From Pseudobdellovibrionaceae bacterium (GTDB taxonomy: Bacteria > Bdellovibrionota > Bdellovibrionia > Bdellovibrionales > Bdellovibrionaceae): a stretch of DNA of 64,000 nt. The notes beneath the pieces are model-generated. The model was not told where the DNA came from. It did no database searches and saw only the letters and a program-made list of their open reading frames with translations. The stretch spans positions 62,001 through 126,000 of the forward strand of contig JAEUWH010000024.1 in NCBI GenBank assembly GCA_016785955.1. Direction: 5' to 3'. The position numbers and the translations under genes are program-made. Positions 27,822 to 35,442 of the stretch are shown here, piece after piece (the stretch's first letter is position 1; every line of letters begins with the position of its first letter).

Positions 27822-28191
27822 AACCCTTCAAAAGAAAAGCTGGCCCCGCTTGCGTCACAGCACTTCTGTCGATTTGTGGCCTTATAACTATGCCCCCACT
27901 GAATATCTGCTTTAACTCCTGAGTCGTAACTTCTGTTATCTCACCAAGTTCAGCTCTTGCCATAAACCGACCTCGCTCAATTCTTTTTGATATCAACACC
28001 AGGCCTGTTCCATCATAAAACAGGGCTTTTAATCTTTTTCTGTTTTTACCAAAAAATAAATACAAATGTCCTTGGTTGATATTATTTCGCATCTTATCTC
28101 TGATAAAATAATGAAGCTTTTCAAAGCCTGATCTCATATCAATCACTTCTAGATACACAAACACTCTGAGTCCTTTGGTTTCAATAAACAT
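27790..28191 (-). CDS. tnpB: IS66 accessory protein TnpB
   Basis: A 133-residue IS66 Orf2-like protein. VIDMRSGFEKLHYFI, LYLFFGKNRKRLKALFYDGTG and KRIERGRF are the conserved blocks of this family. It is needed for IS66 transposition with TnpA and TnpC, though its biochemical role is unclear. It starts 4 bases after the tnpA stop and its end overlaps tnpC. Confidence 0.95.
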   Translation of the reverse strand: MFIETKGLRVFVYLEVIDMRSGFEKLHYFIRDKMRNNINQGHLYLFFGKNRKRLKALFYDGTGLVLISKRIERGRFMARAELGEITEVTTQELKQIFSGGIVIRPQIDRSAVTQAGPAFLLKGFDQKSLHASP

Positions 28192-28195
28192 TATT

Positions 28196-28549
28196 CTAAC
28201 TCATCTTTCGAACGAGTCTGACGAGCTGTGAATAGTCTGATCCCACAAGTTCAACTCTCACATTTTGAATAGTGGTGGATAATTTTATTTCAAAATTAGA
28301 TTTTAAGTTTTCCACAACGCTAACTTCTGAAAATTGTGGATTTGTACTTTTGTGCTTGTTCCACCAGTCGGTGATTGTGTTTCTAGGAACTCCTAGCGCT
28401 TTTCCAATTGCGTAGGCTGTAAGTCCCTCATCACAAAGCTTTGCTGCTTCAGCTTGAATCTCAGGTGATACTTTTTTTGTAAATCCGTGAGTTTTTCTGA
28501 AGGTCCATATTTTTTCACCAAGTTCCATTAACTTTTCATTTTGATTCAT
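28196..28549 (-). CDS. tnpA: IS66 accessory protein TnpA (HTH)
   Basis: A 117-residue protein with a helix-turn-helix of the IS3/IS66 type at about 30-60: EIQAEAAKLCDEGLTAYAIG, then ALGVPRNTITDWWNKH. It is the first gene of the element, starting 84 bases inside the right end. The C-terminal half is variable. It probably binds the ends or assists TnpC. Confidence 0.92.
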   Translation of the reverse strand: MNQNEKLMELGEKIWTFRKTHGFTKKVSPEIQAEAAKLCDEGLTAYAIGKALGVPRNTITDWWNKHKSTNPQFSEVSVVENLKSNFEIKLSTTIQNVRVELVGSDYSQLVRLVRKMS

Positions 28550-28609
28550 TCTTGATCACCTCGAACTTTCTACGAAGTCCTGGTATCAAATTTATTTCTG
28601 CATTTATAG

Positions 28610-28640
28610 AACCTGGTTTAAATGCGGGTTACGGCGCCTT
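28610..28640. repeat. IS66 right end: inverted repeat and target duplication
   Basis: The element ends ...TTTAAATGCGGGTTAC at 28632, the inverted match of the left end. GGCGCCTT at 28633-28640 is the second copy of the 8-bp target duplication. Confidence 0.95.
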
Positions 28641-29229
28641 TAGCAATACGTACAATTGATTTTGAGGCCCAGCAGTCATTTGAATTTTCGCAATAGAGTT
28701 CATTCGGAATATACGTGATCTCGTTGGTAACGACTCTAGACTCTTGATCTTTTGGATTCTTTGCAAATGTCAGGCATTGATCCATTCCGCTTAGAACGGT
28801 GTTTTTACTATGGGAGTCCTTACCATGGGAGGCATCGTCTTTTGCATGGTTGTTGACTTGAACCCTATAGCCGGGGCGTGTTTCGTTGGAAAGTGAGTGA
28901 AAACAAGCCGCGTATTTTGCCTTTTCTGGAGGGATATGTCCGATCACCGTGCGGCCGTTAGGAAATTCGATCAAAAAATTTTCTTGTGCTGTCTCGGCAT
29001 CTTTTACGAGTGAGATTTGCAGATTCTGGCGAATAATTTTCATTTCGCAATTTACCGGATCCAAGAAGTAAGTGCCTTTATTTGGATCTTCGCTGATTTT
29101 GATATAGCTGGGGTTGACCTCGAATTGTCCACCTGGCTGAGCTGTTAATTTAGCTTTTGGTTTTGCATTTACATATACAAAGGCGGACAGGTTAAGAAGA
29201 AACACAAATGTTAGAGTCAGAATTTTCAT
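28618..29229 (-). pseudogene. 5' part of a secreted-protein gene interrupted by IS66
   Basis: The frame begins at ATG 29229 with GGGAG upstream and a signal peptide (MKILTLTFVFLLNLSAFVYV, then NA). About 199 original codons remain up to 28633; the frame then reads VTRI and a stop inside the IS. The protein contains four or more Cys and a His/Asp/Lys-rich patch (HAKDDASHGKDSHSK). The lost tail is at 26071-26246. The shortened product could still be made and exported. Function is unknown; no family was recognised. Confidence 0.85.
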
Positions 29230-29294
29230 AAAATCTCCCAATTTCTTTTCGGGCCGCTTGATCTCTGTTTGAGTCTAGGTTTAGTATCAAAAGT

Positions 29295-30530
29295 GTGATT
29301 TTAATTAAAAATGCCAAGCAAATACTGACGTTAGAAGGTGCCGCCCGGAAAGAAGGAAGGCGGGTGCTAGACCAAGATCTAAGTGTCCTTTCTGCCCATG
29401 CCATTCTGATCGAGAAAAACAAAATTAAATGGATTGGGCCGCAACAAAAAATTCCTAAACCATTTTTCAAAAAAATTAAGAAAGAAATTTCGGCGAAAAA
29501 CAAGATCATCATGCCGACATTTGTGGAATGTCATACTCACACCGTATTTGCGGGTGAACGTTATACCGAGTTTGAAATGCGTAATACGGGGGTCAGTTAT
29601 CAGGAAATTGCTTCGCGTGGTGGTGGTATTTTGTCTACTCGCAAAGCTATTGTTGAAATACCTAAAGTGGACCTTTTGAAATTGACTCAAAAGCGGGTCG
29701 ATCAATTTACCCGTCAAGGGGTGGCCACGATCGAGATTAAAAGTGGTTATGGTTTGGATTTGGAAAACGAAATCAAATGCCTTGAAGTCATGAAAAAGCT
29801 TAAGGGTGCAAATATCATCAAAACATTTCTTGGGGCCCATGCTATTCCGAAGGAATTTGGTAATGGCAAAGAGTATCTGGATTTTCTGACCGAATTCGTA
29901 TTTCCCGAAGTGAAAAAAAAGAAATTGGCAGAACGGGTCGATATTTTTATCGAGAAAGGTTTTTTTTCGAAAGAGGAAGGTCGCCAGTATCTGAGGCGTG
30001 CGCAGAAATTGGGATTTGATTTAGTGGTTCATGCGGATCAGCTTTCTCTGAGTGGCGGTACGGACTTGGCGGTCGAGCTTGGAGCCTTATCGGCTGATCA
30101 CATAATTCAAATTCAAGACAAGGAAATCAAAAAATTAGCGAATTCAAATGTGACAGGTGTACTGTTGCCATTGGCGGATCTGTACATGAAGTGTGCCTAT
30201 CCACCAGCACGAAAGTTGATCGATGCCGGCGCACGTGTAGCCATATCTACGGACTTTAACCCAGGTTCATCGCCGTCGCAGGATATTCAACTTACAGGGT
30301 TGTTGGCACGGTTGGAAATGAAAATGACTCTGCCAGAAGTTATTGTGGCTTATACACTTGGGGCTGCGTATGCGCTTAATCGACAAAGTTTGGAAGGATC
30401 GCTAGAGGTCGGCAAGAAGGCTCAGATGCTTTTTCTTGAGGATTCCTATAGAGGTTTGTTTTATTCGTCTACAGAAACCTGTGTGACCCATCGGTTCTTT
30501 GAAGACCGTCTCGAAAAATTAGACAAATAA
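29295..30530 (+). CDS. hutI: Imidazolonepropionase
   Basis: A 411-residue amidohydrolase of histidine degradation that opens 4-imidazolone-5-propionate to N-formimino-glutamate. Metal and substrate motifs are visible: HTHTVFAGERYTEFEMR, SRGGGILSTRKA, VHADQLSLSGGTDLAVELG (in parts), SADH and STDFNPGSSPS. GTG 29295 is used. No other hut genes are in the window, so the pathway would be dispersed. It is divergent from the IS-disrupted gene with 65 bases between the starts. Confidence 0.95.
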   Translation: MILIKNAKQILTLEGAARKEGRRVLDQDLSVLSAHAILIEKNKIKWIGPQQKIPKPFFKKIKKEISAKNKIIMPTFVECHTHTVFAGERYTEFEMRNTGVSYQEIASRGGGILSTRKAIVEIPKVDLLKLTQKRVDQFTRQGVATIEIKSGYGLDLENEIKCLEVMKKLKGANIIKTFLGAHAIPKEFGNGKEYLDFLTEFVFPEVKKKKLAERVDIFIEKGFFSKEEGRQYLRRAQKLGFDLVVHADQLSLSGGTDLAVELGALSADHIIQIQDKEIKKLANSNVTGVLLPLADLYMKCAYPPARKLIDAGARVAISTDFNPGSSPSQDIQLTGLLARLEMKMTLPEVIVAYTLGAAYALNRQSLEGSLEVGKKAQMLFLEDSYRGLFYSSTETCVTHRFFEDRLEKLDK

Positions 30531-30697
30531 CGCAATAACACAATTCTTAAAGTTTCTTAAAATTTTAGTGGACTTACATTTTGATCCCTTTCTAAGCTCA
30601 AGGTAGCACGTTATGTCCTTGTGATGTCAGGGGCATAAAGCGCATCGTAGTCAAAGCCAGAAAGCTAAAAAGCTAAAAAAAGCCAAGGAGAGGCGAA

Positions 30698-31117
30698 ATG
30701 AAAAATGGGTACAGTCAGCTGATACAGTCCAAGTATTTTGTAACCGATTTTAATTCGGCCATCTTTGATGGCCCCATTCGCATATATTTTACACAAGTTC
30801 AAGAATCCCTCGCGTTGAAAATTTATTTTCATATTCAAAATCATTTTGTAAATGAAGTGAAAAAATTAAAAGATATTTCGTCCCAAGTTCCGTCAAGTCT
30901 GTTTATTTTGATTTATCCCAACCCTGAAAGTTATGAAAAGTGCTTCGAGACGGCCCAACCCATGTCGGTCGTAAATTGGGAGAGTGATTTGGTTATCGGA
31001 ATCAACGAAAACGTGGGCGGTGTTGATTTTGCCCTTTTTGATGTTCAGTTTAAAACTGCCTACGGCCAATGGTTGGAACAAAATCAAAAGACAAGACATG
31101 ACGAGTTCAGTTTATAA
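30698..31117 (+). CDS. Hypothetical protein upstream of a prepilin-like gene
   Basis: A 139-residue soluble protein from ATG 30698 with AAGGAGAGG upstream, a very strong ribosome site. It is aromatic-rich with alternating beta and helix segments (IRIYFTQVQESLALKIYFHI; SSLFILIYPNPESYEKCF). No family was recognised. It overlaps the next gene by 20 bases. A 167-base leader upstream ends with two AGCTAAAAA units; no terminator was seen after hutI. Confidence 0.65.
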   Translation: MKNGYSQLIQSKYFVTDFNSAIFDGPIRIYFTQVQESLALKIYFHIQNHFVNEVKKLKDISSQVPSSLFILIYPNPESYEKCFETAQPMSVVNWESDLVIGINENVGGVDFALFDVQFKTAYGQWLEQNQKTRHDEFSL

Positions 31118-31319
31118 AAATAATCGAGGTCAGTTGATCATTGAATACGTTTTGTTGCTGGCGATGGCGGCCGTGGTTTCGGGTATCGTCGTCAGTAAAC
31201 TGGCCAGTCGAGACCCGACTGATCCCGGAGCCATTATCAAGGGATGGTCTAAAGTTATCGAGTCCATCGCCAAAGACGACGTGGATGACTGCTTGCGAGC
31301 CAACTGTCCTCAGAAATAA
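31098..31319 (+). CDS. Small type IV prepilin-like protein
   Basis: A 73-residue protein from ATG 31098. NNRG then QLIIEYVLLLAMAAVVSGIV has the prepilin peptidase pattern: Gly just before the cut, Glu at position +5 of the mature chain, then a hydrophobic helix. A short soluble part with two Cys (DDCLRANCPQK) follows. Size and helix resemble Flp-type or minor pseudopilins, though the disulfide-like C-terminal pair is also seen in other pilins. No pilus assembly genes are adjacent. Confidence 0.75.
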   Translation: MTSSVYKNNRGQLIIEYVLLLAMAAVVSGIVVSKLASRDPTDPGAIIKGWSKVIESIAKDDVDDCLRANCPQK

Positions 31320-32053
31320 ACAGAGCCGCGTTTTTTAATTTCTAGATTCATTTTTTCTTGCATGAGTTCTTGGATGTCGGAAGCAATTTCGCGAACAAAC
31401 TCGTGGTCGTCCAAGATCGAGGCCTCATAGGGAAGGTAAATCGGCTCAAGAAATACGATTCTCCATTTGGCCGGAAGTGGCATCAGGTTCACCGGTAAGG
31501 GCAATTTCAACCCCTTGAAAAAAGTATTGAGTTTCAATTTAGCCAGAGTGAAGTTAGATTCTTCGGCGCCGATGATGAGTGTCGGGATAATCGGTGCTTG
31601 GGTCTCGATCGCCATTCTCAAAAAGCCACGTTTGAATTCTTGTAGCGTATACATTTTGTCCGACGATTTAAAGTTGCCATCTTCCCCTTCGGGGAAAATG
31701 ACGACGGCGTTCTTGCGTTTCAAAAAATGCACGCCATTTTCATAGTTGGCGGCATAAAACCCCATTTTTTGCGCGACTTTTTGGGAAAAATCCGTCGAGA
31801 ACCATAATTTGTGGGTTAACACGCGAGGGATTCGCTTTACATCATCGACCAATACGTGGTTCAGCATGATGGCATCTAGACCTGCAAAACCGGAATGATT
31901 GGAAATGATAACGGCCGGTCCTTTTTTGGGGACGAAATGGACATTTTCTACCTCAAGTCGGAAATAGACTTTGAGTAACTTCATCAATTGATGAGGGAGA
32001 GTCTTAAAATAAAAGCTCTCATTCTTGATTTTTTTGAGCTTATCATCAAACAT
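31310..32053 (-). CDS. PlsC-like acyltransferase
   Basis: A 247-residue lysophospholipid acyltransferase family protein. The catalytic block reads ISNHSGFAGLDAIML, with His and Asp separated by six residues as in the MGAT-like branch, and the acceptor block is FPEGEDGNF. RMAIETQAPIIPTLIIGAEE is also typical. It probably acylates a glycerol phosphate or related lipid at the membrane. It is convergent with the prepilin-like gene (10-base overlap) and head-to-head with glpK. Confidence 0.88.
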   Translation of the reverse strand: MFDDKLKKIKNESFYFKTLPHQLMKLLKVYFRLEVENVHFVPKKGPAVIISNHSGFAGLDAIMLNHVLVDDVKRIPRVLTHKLWFSTDFSQKVAQKMGFYAANYENGVHFLKRKNAVVIFPEGEDGNFKSSDKMYTLQEFKRGFLRMAIETQAPIIPTLIIGAEESNFTLAKLKLNTFFKGLKLPLPVNLMPLPAKWRIVFLEPIYLPYEASILDDHEFVREIASDIQELMQEKMNLEIKKRGSVYF

Positions 32054-32060
32054 ATACTAT

Positions 32061-33554
32061 ATGTCTAAATATATTATCTCGATCGATCAAGGAACAACTT
32101 CGTCTCGAGTTTGTCTTTTCAATAAAAGTGGGCAATTGGTAGATCAGGTGCAAAAGGAATTCCGCCAAATTTTTCCTCGGCCAGATTGGGTTGAGCACGA
32201 CCCCGAAGAGATTTGGCAGTCGGTGGTGTTCTGTCTTAAAGAAATTTTAACCAAGTACTCGAGTGGGGATATCGATGCAGTCGGTATTACGAATCAACGG
32301 GAAACGGTTGTTTTATGGGACAAGCAAACTGGCAAGTCCGTATACAACGCGATTGTTTGGCAAGATAAGCGCACAGATGCCGTGTGCCGAAAGCAGAGAA
32401 AGCCGAATGGGGCCTATGTTAAGAAAACGACGGGCCTAGTGATTGATCCCTATTTTTCGGGAACAAAAATTAGATGGATTTTGGATAACGTCCCGGAAAC
32501 GCGTTCATTGTTAAAAGAAAACCGATTGTGTGCGGGAACGATCGATACATTTCTGATTTGGAAGCTGACCAAGGGAAACACGCATGCCACGGATGTATCG
32601 AATGCGTCGCGAACGTTGTTGATGAGTTTGAAGTCACGAAACTGGGATGAGAAGTGCTTGAAAATTTTTGGCGTACCAAAAGCTATTCTTCCTGAAATTA
32701 GAAAATCGAATTCTTTTTTTGGCACCATTGTCTGCGATGAAATCAAGAATCTTCTTTCGCGAAGTCTCAATATTCATGGGGTGGCTGGCGATCAGCAGGC
32801 GGCGTTGTTTGGTCAAGTCTGTTTTGAAACAGGGACATCCAAATGTACATTTGGAACGGGTAGTTTTATTCTGTATAATATTGGAACCAAAATTAAGTAT
32901 TCAAAGCAAGGATTGTTGACGACATTGGCATGGGAGCTGGAAAACGAGAAGCCCGTGTACGCCTTTGAGGGTGGGGCTTTTATTTGTGGTGCAGCGGTTG
33001 TATGGCTGCGTGATAATCTGGGACTTTTTGCCCAGAGTAAAGACATCGAAAAAATGGCTTTGCAGGTGGACAGTACCGAAGGCGTAATATTTGTATCCGC
33101 CCTCAGTGGGTTGGGAGCGCCTTATTGGAAAGATAATGCCAAGGGACGAATTTCGGGATTAACTCGAAAATCAAATAAATATCATTTAGCACGGGCCACG
33201 CTGGAGTCCATGTCGTTGCAAAATCTGGATATCATCAAAGTGATGGAAGCAGAATCTGGTAAGAAATTATTGGAACTGAAAACAGATGGTGGGGCGGCGA
33301 AGAATGATTTGCTGATGCAGTTTCAATCTGATTTTTTGCAGAAAAAAGTTATACGTGCGCATATCTTAGAAACCACCGCTTTGGGGGCCGCATTTTTGGC
33401 CGGTCTAGGGAGTGGGTTCTGGTCTAGTAAATCGGAATTAAAGAAAACATGGAGATGGGACAAAGAATTTTTTCCAAAGAAAAAATCAAAGGTTATCTTG
33501 GATACAATTCAGAACTGGAATCAGGCCGTACGAAACTTGATAAAGGAACTTTGA
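32061..33554 (+). CDS. glpK: Glycerol kinase
   Basis: A 497-residue FGGY kinase making sn-glycerol 3-phosphate. Motifs are ISIDQGTTSSR (phosphate 1), DWVEHDPEEIW, ITNQRETVVLWD, IVWQDKRT, ...GVAGDQQAALFGQ and KTDGGAAKNDLLMQFQ. Length and motif order match GlpK rather than xylulokinase. ATG 32061 gives the normal family N-terminus. It is first of a three-gene run with two PilZ proteins, the next start lying directly after its stop. Confidence 0.96.
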   Translation: MSKYIISIDQGTTSSRVCLFNKSGQLVDQVQKEFRQIFPRPDWVEHDPEEIWQSVVFCLKEILTKYSSGDIDAVGITNQRETVVLWDKQTGKSVYNAIVWQDKRTDAVCRKQRKPNGAYVKKTTGLVIDPYFSGTKIRWILDNVPETRSLLKENRLCAGTIDTFLIWKLTKGNTHATDVSNASRTLLMSLKSRNWDEKCLKIFGVPKAILPEIRKSNSFFGTIVCDEIKNLLSRSLNIHGVAGDQQAALFGQVCFETGTSKCTFGTGSFILYNIGTKIKYSKQGLLTTLAWELENEKPVYAFEGGAFICGAAVVWLRDNLGLFAQSKDIEKMALQVDSTEGVIFVSALSGLGAPYWKDNAKGRISGLTRKSNKYHLARATLESMSLQNLDIIKVMEAESGKKLLELKTDGGAAKNDLLMQFQSDFLQKKVIRAHILETTALGAAFLAGLGSGFWSSKSELKKTWRWDKEFFPKKKSKVILDTIQNWNQAVRNLIKEL

Positions 33555-34238
33555 TTGGCAGAATTGTTTAAAAAAATTTTACCTGAAGAGCGCGAGTTAC
33601 TTTTGCAAAAAGCGCTAAAGGAAAAAGCTTTCTTTGTTTTTAAGGGGACACAGAAGGCGATTAAATCCAAAATTAACGATCTGAAACGTCCTAATTATAT
33701 TACGTGCGTTTGTCCTGCAGAGTTAATGTCGCTAAGAACCCGTCAGGATGTCATTGTGGTGATGGTTTTAGGAGAAGAACGTTATTTCTTTAAGTCCTTT
33801 GTGTTTGCCGATGACGGATTTCTGTTGTTCAAACGGAAAGTCGATTTTTACCATTTAGTGCGGCGGAAAGACAAGCGCCAGCGATTGCCCAACAGTTTTC
33901 CGGCATCCTTAATGATCAAGAGATTGAATGGCAACTTGTCGTTTTTAAAAGGTATTGTACTGGATTTCTCGGATAAAGGATGCCGTTTGGGATTGAATAC
34001 CGAAGTTCCCAAACTTCAAGTTGGCGACGATATCACCGGCAATCTGAAAATGGGCGAACGCCGTGCCGTGGAAGTTACGGGGACCATCAAGCATCACGTG
34101 AAAAGTAAATCTGGAGCATTAAAGCAGACTTTTGGTTTAAACTTTCAATTTCCACATGGCCATGCATCAAGTTTGGTTAAATCGCTATTTTTGGATTTGC
34201 AGAGGGAACTTTTTGTCGAGTTCTATGGTAAACAATGA
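33555..34238 (+). CDS. PilZ-domain protein (first of a tandem pair)
   Basis: A 227-residue protein starting at TTG 33555, immediately after the glpK stop, with AAGGAA upstream. The C-terminal PilZ domain (about 110-225) has the cyclic-di-GMP motifs: RRKDKRQRLP (RxxxR type) and DFSDKGCRLGL (D/NxSxxG). The N-terminal 100 residues resemble a YcgR-N-like beta domain. It probably senses c-di-GMP. It overlaps the following PilZ gene by 4 bases (ATGA). Confidence 0.88.
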   Translation: MAELFKKILPEERELLLQKALKEKAFFVFKGTQKAIKSKINDLKRPNYITCVCPAELMSLRTRQDVIVVMVLGEERYFFKSFVFADDGFLLFKRKVDFYHLVRRKDKRQRLPNSFPASLMIKRLNGNLSFLKGIVLDFSDKGCRLGLNTEVPKLQVGDDITGNLKMGERRAVEVTGTIKHHVKSKSGALKQTFGLNFQFPHGHASSLVKSLFLDLQRELFVEFYGKQ

Positions 34239-34942
34239 AAGACGTATTTAAGAAAGTTCATCTATCCGACAAGAAAAAAATATTCAAACGCATCGTTGAT
34301 GATCGCCTTGTCCTGTTAGTAAAATTAGAATCAATGGACGTGCAGCAAGTGGCGCCACTAAAAATGATTGATGACAAAATTATCGAGTGTGGATTTGTAA
34401 GAGATCATGAGTTCTCCATAAAAAAATCAGAAATGGCTGTTATTAGTTTGAATATTGGTGACGATAAATATTTTTTTTATGGATTACTGACCTATAGTGA
34501 TCGGTATCTGTATATCGATATCCAGGCAGATTTGTTTTATCTTCAGAGACGTAGATCTGCACGGTTAGATTTACCTGACAACTATTCGGCGAAATGTAAA
34601 ATCATAGATTACAAAGGGAAGGTGTTGCCGTTTGACTGTGGCATCGTGGATATTTCAAGTGGTGGTTGCCGACTGAGTTTATCGTCTTTGGAACCGATGA
34701 TTAAGGCCGGTACTACGATGAGATTAAAGATCACATTGGGGCATCAATCTACGTTCGAAATTAATGGCGAGGTTCGTCATGCCAAGCCGATAAAAGACTA
34801 CTTAGATCTTCCGCAAGTTATGGGTATTCAATTTGTTGACTACGATCCCAGTTTTGAAGCGAAAATGTTGAACCTTTATATGGATGTTCAACGCGAAATT
34901 TTTCTACGTTACGTCAATAAAAAAACAGATAGTCGCGGATAA
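34235..34942 (+). CDS. PilZ-domain protein (second of a tandem pair)
   Basis: A 235-residue paralogue of the preceding protein with the same layout. Its PilZ motifs are RRRSARLDLP and DISSGGCRLSL. Both c-di-GMP binding motifs are intact. The N-terminal half differs enough that the two may bind different partners. Translation is coupled through the ATGA overlap. The role in motility, adhesion or envelope control cannot be read from sequence. Confidence 0.88.
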   Translation: MKDVFKKVHLSDKKKIFKRIVDDRLVLLVKLESMDVQQVAPLKMIDDKIIECGFVRDHEFSIKKSEMAVISLNIGDDKYFFYGLLTYSDRYLYIDIQADLFYLQRRRSARLDLPDNYSAKCKIIDYKGKVLPFDCGIVDISSGGCRLSLSSLEPMIKAGTTMRLKITLGHQSTFEINGEVRHAKPIKDYLDLPQVMGIQFVDYDPSFEAKMLNLYMDVQREIFLRYVNKKTDSRG

Positions 34943-34948
34943 AGTTAG

Positions 34949-35377
34949 TCTAGTGATGCAACTTGGCTCGGAAAATTGATTGATTCACACTTTCTTCACC
35001 GGAAACGTATAGAACTTTCCTTTTGTTTTCAGAACCCCCGCCCGCAATTTGTAACAATAGAGTGTTTTTTCGATCCCAGGCGAGCCACCAATCAATAAAA
35101 ATCCACCTTCGGGAATATCACCACCGACAACGCGATTAAATTATTCTATTCCGGTGCCAATTCGGGGAAGGGTGTCTTCTTCTGGACCTTTATCCAGTCA
35201 TGTTAGTTTTTGAATTTCGACAGACCAACCACGGGTCGTACCGACCTTAACCTCGGTTTGCATTTCCTCGACGAAACTATTCCAGGAACCGCAGTCACTG
35301 AATTTGCCTTCCCACCTTGGTCGTTGGGCACCACAATTTTGACAAACATATATGGTTTTTGACTTCGATTTTGCCAT
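34949..35377 (-). pseudogene. radA: Decayed N-terminal fragment of radA (sms)
   Basis: Reading the minus strand from ATG 35377 gives MAKSKSKTIYVCQNCGAQRP, then WEGKFSDCGSWNSFVEE, a RadA zinc-finger start in which the third Cys is lost. After internal stops (KLT*LDKG; GIE*FNR) come GGDIPEGGFLLIGGSPGIEK, a Walker A block with the last Gly changed to Glu, a one-base frameshift, and KVLYVSGEESVNQSIFRAK. Frame and motif order follow RadA for about 140 codons; the remaining two thirds are absent. It is a remnant, and an intact radA should exist elsewhere. Confidence 0.85.
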
Positions 35378-35442
35378 GGTTATCCGGTATCATTATACTA
35401 AGTACTTTACAAACACACAACCTTACGGATGAGGGCGATTCA

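Larger units (their letters stand above)
26247..28632 (-). mobile_element. Complete IS66-family insertion sequence
   Basis: A 2386-bp element bounded by inverted repeats starting GTAACCCGCATTT and flanked by the 8-bp direct repeat GGCGCCTT. It encodes, in order on the minus strand, the HTH protein TnpA (28549-28196), TnpB (28191-27790) and the DDE transposase TnpC (27821-26268), the canonical IS66 set. All three frames are intact and both ends match, so the copy looks recent and possibly active. It interrupts a secreted-protein gene in the same orientation. Confidence 0.97.
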
